A stretch of DNA of 64,000 nucleotides from Agriotes lineatus (Eukaryota > Arthropoda > Insecta > Coleoptera > Elateridae), in assembly GCA_940337035.1 (NCBI GenBank), contig CALNHX010002664.1, positions 62,001-126,000 on the forward strand, in the 5' to 3' direction. The notes beneath the pieces are model-generated. The model had not been told where the DNA came from. It saw only the letters and a list, made by a program, of their open reading frames with translations, and searched no databases. This document shows, in pieces, positions 46,141 to 57,762 of the stretch (position 1 is its first letter; each line of letters begins with the position of its first letter). A program made the position numbers and the translations under genes.

Positions 46141-46466
46141 TTAATCAATGCCATTAAATTATTATAAGCTAGAATATTGTTTTTGTAGGAATTTTTCTAC
46201 TGAACTTGAATCAAATTTTCATGCAAAATTTTACAACTCCATGCAACTCCAGCAAAAGTCAATATCTGCAAATTATTTTTTAAATGTTTAATGCTTTTAA
46301 CCCCAACTTCGTTCTTTCAGTTAAAGAAAAGTGATTTCGGGGGAATGGGAAGCTAAAAATAGTTGGGGCAAACTATAAAGCATACATTTAAACGTATTTT
46401 TCGTCTCCTAAAAAACACAGGTAACGTGGACTTATTGAGACCCCTGATATATGAGCCAATTATACA

Positions 46467-46994
46467 GGGCGTCCCATAACTTATGGGCCATAGAGCAATT
46501 GGAGATAATAGACATAAAAATAGTTATTTTGAGCCAAAGTTGCCTAAGTAAAATGTTACAGGTTAGAGAGACACAGGGTGTTGAAAGTGAAAGTTAATTT
46601 TCAAGCAGATTTTGGCATTTGAATGTTTCATTGCACATTCTGTCGATGACTGAAAAATATTTAATTCACAAAGTGTGCCTTGAATGTTGACAAACCAGTC
46701 ATTGATTTCTACCTTTTCCTGCCAAAAGTAGCAAAAAACAAGTTTTGCATTATCACAGTACTGTAATCTTTTCAATTAAAAGGCCTCATAAGTTTTCTAA
46801 CCGTGATTTCCGGTATATGCTCTACGTTTATACACAAGAAAATTACAACAGTCGTGCTGCACTTCGAAGGTATGAAGAACTCTACCCAACCAGAATCATT
46901 CCAGACCGAAAAATACTTCAAAGAATATTCAATCAGTTAGGTGAAACGGTTCGTTTTATAACAAAAATCCTGGTGGACGACCGAAAAATTTAAC
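46467..46994 (+). pseudogene. mariner-type element, 5' end and DNA-binding head
   Basis: A terminal-repeat-like ACAGGGCGTCCCATAACTT starts the piece. The frame 46745-46993 encodes DFRYMLYVYTQENYNSRAAL, then RYEELYPTRIIPDRKILQRI and LGETVRF, the helix-turn-helix head (DUF4817-like) of insect mariner relatives. GRPK-like residues follow after a frameshift, and the catalytic part is missing. Confidence 0.6.
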
Positions 46995-47212
46995 GGTCTA
47001 ACAAGAAGAGATCTTGGTTAGAATTTACCAATTGTATGCAGTCAGAATTGACAGGAGACGATTCCCAAACTAAGCTTTCAACTTTAACTACAACGTTTCA
47101 ACATGGATTCTACCACCTCGTCAACACCACCCTAGGAGCCCACTATGAAGCCTTATTTCGGAAATTCAGCAGCATAAATCATAAATATGTAAAGTAATAA
47201 CGTATCTCATTC

Positions 47213-47251
47213 ATTTCTGAAGAAGCCATCTAAAGTGGCGAAACGTCAAAT
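47213..47251 (+). ncRNA. Hammerhead-ribozyme-like motif 2
   Basis: CTGAAGA at 47217, stem GCCAT/GTGGC (with a T-G wobble), GAAAC and GTC; outer stem ATTT/AAAT. The stem II change from GCCAC to GCCAT keeps pairing as a wobble. Confidence 0.5.
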
Positions 47252-47568
47252 AATTTTATCATTTTTTTTTATGTGTGACTTTTGGACCTAAAGGAACAAC
47301 AACATAATTTGTATATCAATAAACTTTTTGGCTAACTATCTCCTACAACATTATTATTCTCCGACTCAGCCAAACTTCATTTACCAATTGTATGCTGTCA
47401 GAATCGACAGGAGACGATTCCCAAACTAAGCTTTCAACTTTAACTACAACGTTTCAACATGAATTCTAGCACCTCGTCAACACCACCCTAGGAGCCCACT
47501 ATGAAGCCGTATTTCAGAAATTCAGCAGCATAAATCATAAATATGTAAAGTAATAACGCATCTCATTC

Positions 47569-47607
47569 ATTTCTGAAGAAGCCATGTAAAGTGGCGAAAC
47601 GTCAAAT
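47569..47607 (+). ncRNA. Hammerhead-ribozyme-like motif 3
   Basis: CTGAAGA at 47573, stem GCCAT/GTGGC, GAAAC and GTC, outer stem ATTT/AAAT. It lies in the second tandem repeat, with one loop base different from motif 2. Confidence 0.5.
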
Positions 47608-47691
47608 AATTTTATCAATTTTTTTATATGTGTGACTTTTGGACCTTAAGGAACAACAACATAATTTGTATTTCAATAAACTTTTTTTTTT

Positions 47692-48218
47692 TGCCAACCC
47701 ATACCATGGAATAGTCCTGATCAAGAAGGAAAGTACCTAGGAGTTTATCTTGATAAACGTCTAACTTGGAGGCTACATTTAAACAAGAAACTGAATGAAT
47801 CTCATGCAAGGTTATCACAATTATATCCGATAATAAATCGCAAGAGCCCTCTAAAACTGGACTGCTCTCTGCTTATTTATAAGTCATTGCTACGACCAAT
47901 CATGACCTATGCATGCCCTGTATGGGGTGCTGCCCCCAAAACAACGATAAAAAGGCTGCAAGTGTTTCAAAATAAAATTCTACGAATAGCCACTAACTCA
48001 CCATGGTTTGTACGTAACGTACAAATACATAGAGAACTACAAATGCCTTCAATTGAATAATTTATCAAAAAATGCATTAGGACCTTCCATGATAAACTCG
48101 GTGAATGCCCTGGCGCTACCCACTATGGAATAGGAGAAAAATCGATCCACAACCGACTCAAACCCAAACTACCACAAGATATATTGTCAACATCTGAAGA
48201 AGAAATTAGTGATTGAAG
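47692..48218 (+). pseudogene. Jockey-type LINE, C-terminal part
   Basis: The frame reads GKYLGVYLDKRLTWRLHL, then RKSPLKLDCSLLIYKSLLRP, MTYACPVWGAA, LQVFQNKILRIATNSPWF and IHRELQMP, all typical of the end of Jockey RT proteins. A stop at 48058 interrupts the same frame, which then runs to about 48218. Upstream RT is missing. It abuts the Penelope repeats at 47690. Confidence 0.75.
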
Positions 48219-48302
48219 TTTTAACTGAAATGACTTCCCAATGCGATTATAGGTTTTAAAGGTCCACGAATCTTTAACACTGTATTTATTAGTTTCTGTT
48301 AT

Positions 48303-48960
48303 TTAAATTAAAATTTTTGATAAAAATTTAGACAGTTTATATAAAGGGTTCATAAACGAAGCAACTATTGGTCTTAAAGGATAATTTTGTTTGTGTAATT
48401 TTGGAAGACCATAAATTTTAGGAGCAAGTCCATTATGAGATATAAGACTTTTATAAGTTTGATTATCAATAAAATCTGAATCTAGCCATTTTTTTAACAG
48501 GTTATTATTTGATTTTTGTATTGCTTCTGTATGATCTTTATGTTCCTTTATATAAGTGTCCAAATCATTCAATTGGTTTAACATTGTGTCATTATAATCG
48601 TTTGAATTCATTATTACTGTGGTTTGTGTTTTGTCAGCTTTTGTAATTAAAATGTTTTTATTAGTTTTCAGAAATGTTTTGGTTTTTTAAATATTATCTA
48701 ACAAATTTTTATTAATTTTAGCTTCAATTGGAGTTAATAAATTAATTTTATTATTTATATTATTATGATTAGTTAAAATATTGCAAATGGATGACTTTAT
48801 TTTATTTTTATCAGTATCCTGTAGTTTTGAAATTCCATGTTCGATATTAGTAATGTTTTCATTTGGAATCTTATTATTTGGATTAAAAAAGTTGAAGTTT
48901 GGTCCAAGTTCTAAAATTTCTGGGAAATTCAGCAACCACCCAACGAAACCATTTTATGGA
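48303..48960 (-). pseudogene. Penelope-like element, N-terminal and early RT part
   Basis: On the minus strand, 48935-48687 encodes ELGPNFNFFNP (the LGP.F start) and 48611-48303 encodes KIYGLPKLHKQNYPLRPIVA and PLYKLSKFLSKIL, characteristic RT motifs of Penelope-like proteins. Between them is ILITKADKTQTTVIM with the usual KADK segment. One stop separates the two frames. Truncated at both ends. Confidence 0.75.
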
Positions 48961-49059
48961 ATAATTTGGATAAGATGAATTATTTCAAACCTAGAAAGCT
49001 GATAGGTACCAGCTTTCAAAGTTCCAGTAGTTTTTGCCAATATTGACAGAACTTGCTCA

Positions 49060-49530
49060 AAACTTGATACATTTTTGAAACTTTTTCCAAGGAGTTTATT
49101 AATTTATATTTCAGAAAATACAAATATCCGACTAGTAATGGAAGGAGATAAGAAGAAAAAGAAGATTCCGGCTACAAATGCCACTGAAATGATTGTACTA
49201 GGATGCACGCTTGTCATGTGTTATAATCGTTTACCGCAATTTTCCGATTACTGGTCAAACAAGAAAGATTTAGGAAACGCACTTATCAAATGTGCCATAT
49301 CTAGGCAAGTTGCAAGTTGGTGCTTTCTAAAATGTATTATGCGGATCTACAAAAGCCCATTAATGGCTCAAAAACCTATTATGTGGATGATGTTATCTGT
49401 TGTTTCAAGCAAACATTTCAATCAGCCATGAGCCCAAGTTCTAACCGCAGCATCGATGACTCAATGGCAAAATTCAAAGGCAGATCAAATCTCAAACAGT
49501 GCAGGTACATGCATAAATTATTTGACAGCA
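49060..49530 (+). pseudogene. piggyBac-type transposase fragment 1
   Basis: Two frames encode TNATEMIVLGCTLVMCYNRL with PQFSDYWSNKKDLG and then RSIDDSMAKFKGRSNLKQC, which match the region around the catalytic D of piggyBac transposases (usually ..IDE.M..FKGR). The usual Asp-Glu reads Asp-Asp here. Only the middle of the protein remains. Confidence 0.65.
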
Positions 49531-52200
49531 TGTTAGATACTTCTCTCCTGTTTTATTAATTACTATTCCATTTTTATGGTAAAAATAAACTTCAAATTAT
49601 TCTTTTGTAATAATCGACAATTTTGCGACATATACAATTGTCAATATCTGTGCACCTTGACATCAAAATGGCTTTCTGCTTTGATAAAAGTATTTCCAGA
49701 TTTAACAATTTTTAAATTTTCATTCTAAAAATTTGCTTTTCAGATTTTTATTATTGCAGATAATTAAATAGTCAAAATAATGTCCAAGTTCTAATTAAAC
49801 AAAGATATTTATCCAGTTTTTGCTACTCGGGGTGCCTTTTCATGTTCCTTAAATTTTTTTTTACTGAATACCAGGTACTATTAATCAAATTGAGTTATAA
49901 GAAATTACTACTCGTCATTTTTAGTTTTTATTCATCTTATTAAACTGGATAATGGAAAATATTAATTGTGGAACACCTATTTTTACCATGCAAGATTTTA
50001 ACGTGTATTTTAACTGTGTATTTGACTGATTAAAGAAGAAGAGACAAAGAAGGTCAAAATATATATCTTTGAGAATTGCTAATGTCTTGGGAGCCATAGC
50101 CTGGCTTGTGCCCCTTGTTACAGTTCAATTTGTTCATTAAATTAATTAATGTGTTAGCTCCTTTCCTTGTGTACTCATTTTTAAAAATGTGAAGGAACTG
50201 GCCTTATCTCTAAACTTTTGGGGAATTTTGGCACATTTGCTAGTTTCTAGAAGATAAGAAAATTGGGCATTTCCTGTTTAACTGTGAAATAGAGAAGGTG
50301 TGGACTAGTGTGTTCTGCTTTTTGGCTTCCCATCGGAAGGTTTATCAGCACTCCAGTCCCCAAATGGGTTTCCGTAACATTTAGAGGATTCGTAGAAGTG
50401 TATATTTTGGTTCACGGAAATTCTGTTTGCAAATTGGCGGATAAAACACTCTTCTCGTCACATGGGCCTAAGGCTGAAGTATAAAGGCAATCTAAGCATA
50501 AAAGGCATTAAATTGCACTGAACTTACAAAGGGCGTCCACCAACTAAGGTAAATTTTAGATTCGTTACGTTCTAGTAGGTTATATGTGGGTCGTTTTATT
50601 TCAGCCCTTTTCTTTTCCCGTGAAGATTCCCAGAGGCTCTTGCTGCCTCCGTTTCGACTGCACAGCTGTAGCGTGAGCACGCTTTCCCTGCAGATCATCT
50701 GTACAGACGCAGTACCCTTGGACTTCGCCTGTTGAACGCGAAGCCACGTATCGTCCCCCAGGTGCTTAGGATACTAGAGCTCGCCTAGCAGCTTGCGACT
50801 TCACAATTCTGGTTCTGGGTTCCCTAGCAACGTTTCTAAAATGATTGGAATGTAACAGATAGGTTAGGTTTAACTGCATTAAGCAGTCCGTGATTTTAAG
50901 GTACAGTTTTAATGAATAAACCTCTAATTATAGCGGTAGTGTTCACCCCACGAATAAATCAGGGTAAATGCACATCCAAGCTTAGCAATCCCTTGCGAAT
51001 TATTACTAAACTCACTGGTTAGTTGGTAAATTGAATTCCAGATAGGTACGGTTAAAAATTAAGATGATTAAGTAGTTTGTAATAATTGAGGGTTAGAATT
51101 TCGAACACTTAATAGATCGGGAATATAGATTTCTACCCTACCGGTTGCATCTACAGGGGGCGTCCGAATTAAAATTAGGATTATAGTCGACCTCGCAATC
51201 GGTCAAGTTGTTGAGATCTCAATGTCCGTCGCCCGTATACTACAAAATTAGTTTTGATTAAAACATAACCACTTGGTCTGTACTATAAGTGGTGGTTGCG
51301 AGCGCGAATTCCGATCCATTGATTATTATTCCTGTGTTACTGGGCCATAAGCACGTTTGCTAACGAAAATTTAACTTCCAACAATTGCTTATATTTTTGG
51401 ATTTATTTTAAGTAATTTGCTGTTACTGATTAATCGTTGGGTGGTTGTTGGCTACCGTAATTGGGTTTCTTGCATTTTGTGGTTATTCACAAAATAATTT
51501 AAAATAAAATTCACTTTCGTGAACCATTGCTAAATAGGTTCCATTAATCATAATAGAAATTAGATAACATAGAACGGAATCAAACCTTTATTGTGTTTCA
51601 TTAAAAGCAAACGGGTACATTGTTTATGATACTTATAATTAAGTTTACATTCGAGTATGTGTATAGTTGCTAGTGGCAACCAGGTCAGCGCAGGCTCAAG
51701 GTTTATTTAACAAATAAACAAGCTCATATACCTATATTGGTCTTCGTTATTTTTTTTGTGCTTCCCACAGAGGTGCCCTTAGTACTTTATTTCAGTAGTT
51801 GGGAGAAGGAATGACTTCTTTGGGATCCCTGGCCCAAAGTTATTTGCTGTGAATTACAGGGTGGCGCCCAATAAATTTCATTTGAGCTAGAGCGGTAAGT
51901 TTTTGTTTTTGGAGCTATACAGAGGCCCTTAAGGTAAACGAACCCGAGGTTAACGCCCCTGCTGCTAGCCGAGTGCCTTGAGTTTCCACCTCCGTTTCCC
52001 TCCGAGAAACTCAACGCGAATTACCCCTTTCATTTTGAGGGCTAATACCCTGATCCTCAACCTGGCCCAAGCACTTCTTGTAATCGCCAGAGAAAATTGG
52101 ATAAGATCTAAATAAATGAATATGTAAGCAAACATAATCTGACACCGAAGAAAAACATTACATGGCGTAAAATTAATAGTTATGAAACACCAATTACTAT
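49531..52200. other. Unassigned region with three LTR-end-like junctions
   Basis: No protein domain is recognised. About 50470-50530 has a TATA-like AGTATAAAGG, then TTACAAAGGGCGTCC. About 51150 has CTACAGGGGGCGTCC. About 51855 has TTACAGGGTGGCGCCCAA. Each resembles the junction between an LTR end (TACA) and a primer binding site. GC-rich stretches follow the first and third. Minus-strand frames at 50492-50698, 51787-52014 and 51965-52210 have no recognised motif. Possibly parts of an unidentified LTR element. Confidence 0.35.
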
Positions 52201-53650
52201 ACAGTGGCACGAAAAAGCAAATAAGGAAATACTAAAACTTCCAAGTCCTCCACACTTCTTCAGTCTATTTTACCAAATTTCTGTTCCAATTGATGACTGA
52301 AAAAACAAATTTGTATGCTGTCCGAAAAGGATCACGCTTTGTACCAACAAATTGTGAAGAGTTAAACACATTTGTTGGAATACATAATCTCATGGGAAAC
52401 CTTCATTACCCCAGAATAAAATTTTATCGGGATACAAAATTAAATGTTCCCCAAATTGCTCAGGCCATGCCGGTAAATCGTTTTTATTCTTTGCAACATG
52501 TGCATTTTGTTGATGAAACCGATCATCATGCAAATAACAGGGATCGATTTTGGAAGGTTCGGCCCTGGTACAACATAATTAGGGCAAGGTGTTTGTTACT
52601 TCCTCTCGAAACACATTAATGTTTCGATGCGCAAATAGTGCCTTTCAAGGGGTAGCTAAATGTTAAGCAATATATGCAAAAGAAACCAATCCCTTAGAGA
52701 ATAACAATTTTTGCACTTTGCGGAGTAAGTGGCATAATGCACGATCTTATATATCAAGGGTCCACTACAGAAATACAAGAAACTCACTGTCAAGTTATTG
52801 GATCGAGGGCTTCTGTAGTTTTACATTTGGCTGAAAGAATAAGTGTCCAACTTTCAGTTATACTTCAGTAATTATAATTTACTGCAATGTTTACGCAAAA
52901 ACATATCTACGCTGCATGTACTGCAAGAATAGTCCAGTTTAGTCGTTCACTATTTTCACCATATGCTGCAATGGAAAAACTTGGCCGTGGATCTGCAGAG
53001 CAGCTTATCAGTGGTGTTGGGGTAATTGCACTAACAAAATGGTATGATCAGCCCGTGACCATGACATCAAATTTCATGGGTTTAGAAAATATGGATTTGT
53101 GTAAGAAATGTGCAAGTGAATCGACCTGAAGTAATAAAAAATTACAATGTGAATATGGGAGGGATGGATAAGATGGTTTTTATTACTTTATGCCGAACTT
53201 TCATACGTTCTAGAAAGTGGACTACGAATGTTTACGCATGCTATTGACATAGCATTTGTAAATGCATGGTTAGGGTATCGAAAAACAGTAGATGCTCTAG
53301 GTATTCAAAAAAAGAAATACTGGATCTCGTCCACTTCCGAAGTTATATAGCGGAAGTGTTAATAAAATCAAACAAAACCCCTTAAAAAACTCAGACCCTC
53401 TGCAACAGTACAAATACAAGTGCTTAAGAATGCCAAGGAGGGACCTGCTGAGAGAAGACCCGTGGCGGAGGTAAGATTGGACGGAGTTGGTCACCTACAT
53501 AGCGTTGATGATCGCACTTACTCAAAGTGGTGCAAATATCCAAATTGCAAGGGAAACACTTATACGTGGTGTGAAAATGTCAAGCACATTTGTGTATATC
53601 TCGAAAAACGAGTTGCTTTCGTTTGTATCACACTCAACCTTAGTAACTAA
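52201..53650 (+). pseudogene. piggyBac-type transposase 2
   Basis: From 52203 the frame resembles the P..F...F start. Then LNTFVGIHNLMGNLHYP, VNRFYSLQHVHFVD and FWKVRPWYN follow. After a stop near 52618, CFDAQIVPFKG lies where the catalytic D.M..FKG occurs, followed by KQYMQKKPIP and SGIMHDLIYQG. Later pieces are MEKLGRGSAEQLI, TKWYDQPVTMTSNFMG and NVNMGGMDKM (the GGVD-like box near 53150). A Cys-rich tail (WCKYPNCKGNTYTWC, 53550) matches the C-terminal zinc finger. Frames change several times. Confidence 0.75.
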
Positions 53651-53770
53651 TATGCGACTTTTTTTATGATAAATATTTTTTATAATATATATAGCGTTCA
53701 AATATAAATTATAATTTAATATATATCCAGAAACAAATACAAATACTTTAATGTATATCATGTAATTTTT

Positions 53771-54340
53771 CTACATAGTCTCTCTCCCTTTGAATAAACG
53801 GATTCCATCTTTCCCGTAGATTCTGTATTCTACGAGAAAAAAATCTTTTGGCTGCTGACATTTTCGAACAGCTTCAATGACGTCTTCATTAGAAATATTT
53901 TTTTCTCCTCTTTTAAGTGTCCAAACAAATAAAAATCTGATGGAGCAAACGAGCGAACTGTGTAGTAGACAAGGCAGCATAGTACATTTCAATTTCTGTA
54001 TTGTAGTTAGGGTTCAAGCAGCGAAATGGGGTCGAGCATTTTCTTGTAAAAAACAGACGGAGAACTAGCGTTTTTTATCCGCTACCCTTACTGATATTTT
54101 ATTACAGAAGCAACATCCTTCACTGTAATTTGATGATCGTTTCAAATAAGTGCAGCTTACTCTGTCAGCATTCTCTTCTGTTGTAGATATTTTTGGACGC
54201 CGAGAATGCGCTTCATTCTCTACACGTTCGCGGCCATCTTTAAACGCTCTACTCTTTTTATAAACGTTTATGTGTGCCAGTACTTGCGCACCAAACTGTC
54301 TTTTAACTCGGGGAAATTATCTCACTTTGCTGTGCCTCGT
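53771..54340 (-). pseudogene. mariner-type transposase, middle deleted
   Basis: On the minus strand 54240-54060 reads FKDGRERVENEAHSRRPKIS and a TEENADRV segment, the N-terminal region of mariner transposases. After a gap, 53990-53771 reads FAPSDFYLF-like residues in a shifted frame and KRGEKNISNEDVIEAVRKC, the C-terminal region. The catalytic centre is deleted. Confidence 0.6.
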
Positions 54341-54689
54341 AAGCTAAAGTTTTCCCCTTATGGGTAAAATGGATAAAACTATTAAATTAAAAAAAAGAAT
54401 GGACATCCTCACATCCAACGTTTGGTTCAAGGTTCACATTAATAACAAGGGAAAATTTAAAGCGGTAAAAATTGTTCAATACTTGGAGCGATAATAACTG
54501 ATACATTCTGTACAAATTTACTTTACTGAATTTTCTTATTTTTTTATATATCTTTATAAGCAGTTAAGCGTTTACGTTTGTATAAACAGATGAAAACACA
54601 CATTCTTCAAATTCGTTATTAAAATGTAGGAAGACTTCTAACAAAAATGGGAGGTTTTTACGGAAACATGTATGCGGCAAATTACGATG

Positions 54690-54951
54690 GAATACCCTTT
54701 TCAGAGCCATGGGTTGAGCATAGCATAAGCAATTCTGAGCTACTCAGTTATGATTACGATGTATACAGATGCGATAGAAATTCCTAAATACCAGGTAAAA
54801 TCAGAGGCGAGGGGAGTTTCAATAGCTATACGAAAAAAATATAAATCTAAACTTCTTATGAAAAAAAATGACATTCAGAGAACAACTAAACTTCTTAATT
54901 TCGAAAAGATTTTTATCCACAATCGTTTAAATTTGCTGTTTTTTGCTCACT
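54690..54951 (+). pseudogene. LINE endonuclease fragment
   Basis: NSELLSYDYDVYRCDRNS near 54731-54782, then a GEGSFNS segment, matches the N-S-E-L...Y.VYR.DR part of LINE endonucleases. Truncated on both sides. It may be the start of the LINE continued at 55796. Confidence 0.55.
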
Positions 54952-55407
54952 GAAAGGAGTGATCAAAGTAAGCAATTTAATCAATAGTGAGAAAAATATG
55001 TTTTAATCACAAGTGAGAAAAACATTTTTGCTCACTCTTAGAAATCGTCAATAGAGGGCGCCAAAAAATTTATTCCGTAATTTGACTTTAAACTACTTTG
55101 CGGCGTTAAAATAATTCCGTTGATGAATTTACGACTTCATAAAGTATAACAACTTGTCATGTAACATTTTATTTCACGAAAAAACGAAAGATTATTGTTT
55201 CTTGAAACGTTAGAAATATTGGGGAAATTCATGCTAAACCGATCGTGTGTTGGTACTGAACTATTGAACCTATCACAATAATATGCCATTCTCTGCTGTC
55301 AATATTATGGTATTTAACTGTGTTTAACCTCTCCGGCTTCGCTTAAAACTGTTACCCTGTGTTGTTTTGCTACAAATTATTATTGTGTTGAGTTTAATAA
55401 TAATCTA
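54952..55407. other. No gene recognised
   Basis: AT-rich stretch. GTGAGAAAAA occurs near 54989 and 55012. Confidence 0.4.
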
Positions 55408-55597
55408 AAATAGTGATACGGACTTAGAATATGAACAAAATACCCCACCTGACCTTTTGGAATCTGCAAAAAATGCAACCTTGGATCTTCTACCTAGCAA
55501 GTCCAGAGTGCAATATGAAAAACAATACACCGTTTTTATGCAATGGATGAAAAGCCACAAAGTTGGTAAAATTAGCGAAAACGTTCTACTTTTTTAA
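55408..55597 (+). pseudogene. Core-binding domain of a different tyrosine recombinase (Crypton-A-like)
   Basis: The frame encodes LESAKNATLDLLPSKSRVQY, then EKQYTVFMQWMKSHKVGKIS and ENVLL before a stop at 55597. The LP.KSR..YE..Y..F..W pattern is found in the N-terminal (SAM-like) domain of animal Crypton-derived recombinases. No catalytic domain follows; a 67-bp tandem repeat and LINE sequence come next. It differs from the gene at 40421. Confidence 0.55.
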
Positions 55598-55613
55598 ATC
55601 AAAATGATGGAAT

Positions 55614-55747
55614 CGTAAGTTTTGTAAAAATAATATAAATATAATATCCATGACCGAAATTGAGGATTTAGAAGCAGGTTCGTAAGTTTTGTAAAAATAA
55701 TATAAATATAATATCCATGACCGAAATTCAGGATTTAGAAGCATGTG
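55614..55747. repeat. 67-bp tandem duplication
   Basis: Units 55614-55680 and 55681-55747 (both begin CGTAAGTTTTGT) differ at about three or four positions. Confidence 0.85.
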
Positions 55748-56787
55748 CGTTAAGAATAGTAGCCTTAAAAAATACTTTTACGTTTTGGAATTCCGGTGGT
55801 ATATAAAATTCATGAAAATAGTGTAAACAATTCCAACGGAAATCTTAATCATTTTCTTAAATCTTGTCACGTACTAAACGAACTATTTTTGGAAGATTTG
55901 AATATAGATATAATGAAAAAATCTGTTTGTATCCCTAAATATTTAAATATATTAAATGAAAATGGCTATAAAAGTCTTATAAATGAATATACACGAAAGT
56001 GTGGAGGGTCAAAATCCTGTATCGATCACATATTTTTTAAAAGTATTAATACATCAATACATTTTAACGCTGTTGCATAATGCACTACCATTACTGACCG
56101 CTACACCACAATATTTGGTTTACAAAATTTATCAGTTAGACGATATTTATAACAGACCGACTTCAATACAAATTACAAAATTCTATAGTTCCAGGTACCG
56201 GGGCTTTTTCGATGAAAGCATGTTTCTGCCAGTGATGAATGCAAATCAGCCGGAATATGCTGTAGACATACTTATTCAGATATTAAATCAAGCTATCAAA
56301 AACGCTGTTTTTCAAAAAGAACTACAGTTAAACGCTAAAACTAGAAAGCGTAAAAATTGGATTACTTTTAGTATTATTAAAATGTATCAAAAAAAAGAAT
56401 TGTTTAAAACAAAAACTACACAAAGATGTAAATAATATTAATCTTCGAGAATACTACCTGAGGTATAAAATATTCTGCAAAGATTAAAACAGTTAAAGCT
56501 AATTACTTCATAAATTTACTTAATTATGCATCCTTTAGTGCAGGGGTCGGCAACCTGCGGCCCGCGGGCCGCATGCGGCCCTTTGCAACTTTTTGCGCGG
56601 CCCGCCAAAGCATCAATATAACTTTAGGAAAAATCAACAAACTTGGAGCGTAAGCGTGCCGAAATGTGGCCGGTGACAAAAATTCGCGACAAACTGAAGC
56701 ATAGTGGGAAACCTATTTTACTGCGCAAGTTTAATCCCCACTCCCCAGCGAATACGACGTCTCGCTTAGCAAGTGTAGCATTCTTTC

Positions 56788-57762
56788 TAGTGATGGGCAT
56801 AATCGGATGATTTCAATAATCGGAATGTTCCATTTCGGAATGTTTATAAAATCGGAATATCATCCGATTATTTTACATTCCGTAAATGCAAGCAAGGGAA
56901 AACGAGCGAAATAACAACAAGCGGAAGGAAGATGAAGTGCGTGCAAATTTACGATGATAGCACTCGCCGTCGCGCCGTAAGCCCTTATCTGCGTTGGCAT
57001 CTATTGTTTGGGTTTGTAGGACGGTCAGTAATAGCTATTTACGTTATTAGACCGGTAGCAACATTTTTATGGCCGCGCCAGTACTTTACAGGTCGAACCG
57101 TAGGGCGAGACCTGTATGTTTGGCAAGGCCATAAGAGTTCTACCGGTCGTGTATCGTATAAGATTTACATTGTTACAAACGAGTCCGGTAGATAAAATTT
57201 ACCGGCCTAGACCAGTAGTAGTTTTATTACTACTATCCTAAAAAACAATTTATGAGTTTGAGTCGCACAGTGGGATATGAGGAAATAAAATATTTTTTCA
57301 AATTATTACAGTAGTTACGTTAATAGAGTTTCGGAAAATGGTAGTGATATTTTAAAGTTTAATAACACATAAAGTACATAATAGATAGTATAAAACAATA
57401 CTTGAATTTGAAGTCTGTAGGTGTACTATCTAATAATTAATCTACGAAATACCACTGCCATTAGTGCCATTCACGTATCATACACGTGCGCACACGGTGC
57501 GACCCGTCGACATTCGCCAACCAGCATATAGCAGTCAAGTGAGTCAATACAACATTCCGTATTCCGTTCAGTTCAAATTGGCATTTCGTTTTCTCATTTT
57601 GTGTTCCGAATAGTAAAATAATCGAATTCCGAAAGTTCCGAATTTTGTGCACCGAACAGTAAAATAATCGAATTCCGAAAAGTTCCGAAGTAATAGGAAC
57701 CTTCCGATTTTTTGAACAAACGGAAACTTTCCGATTATTCATTCCGGATAGGCCCATCACTA
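56788..57762. mobile_element. Nested hAT-type element (TAGTGATGGGC ends)
   Basis: TAGTGATGGGC and GCCCATCACTA bound 975 bp, flanked by exact ATTCTTTC duplications (56780-56787, 57763-57770). Inside, blocks with TAAAATAATCGAATTCCG occur twice near 57612 and 57660. A frame at 56932-57195 overlaps the palindromic repeat and is not a gene. Confidence 0.85.
57045..57245. repeat. Palindromic repeat, copy 2
   Basis: Counterpart of 1944-2200, with part of the sequence inverted relative to it and a TATCCTAAAAAA end. It sits inside the nested hAT element, so it is the innermost layer. Confidence 0.65.

Larger units (their letters stand above)
47026..47690 (+). repeat. Tandem Penelope-type repeats
   Basis: Two copies about 356 bp apart (47026-47337 and 47383-47690) share TGTCAGAATCGACAGGAGAC-type starts and end AATAAACTTTTTGGC or a variant. 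Each contains a hammerhead-like motif. Tandem long repeats of this type are usual at the ends of Penelope-like elements. The end sequence matches the 3' flank at 23680. Confidence 0.7.

Noticed and set aside
48303..48960. CRISPR-like or phage content
   Set aside because: No spaced direct repeats of CRISPR type anywhere in the window; the coding motifs are eukaryotic retroelement motifs.
56932..57195. 87-codon frame as a gene
   Set aside because: It runs through the palindromic repeat inside a nested hAT element.
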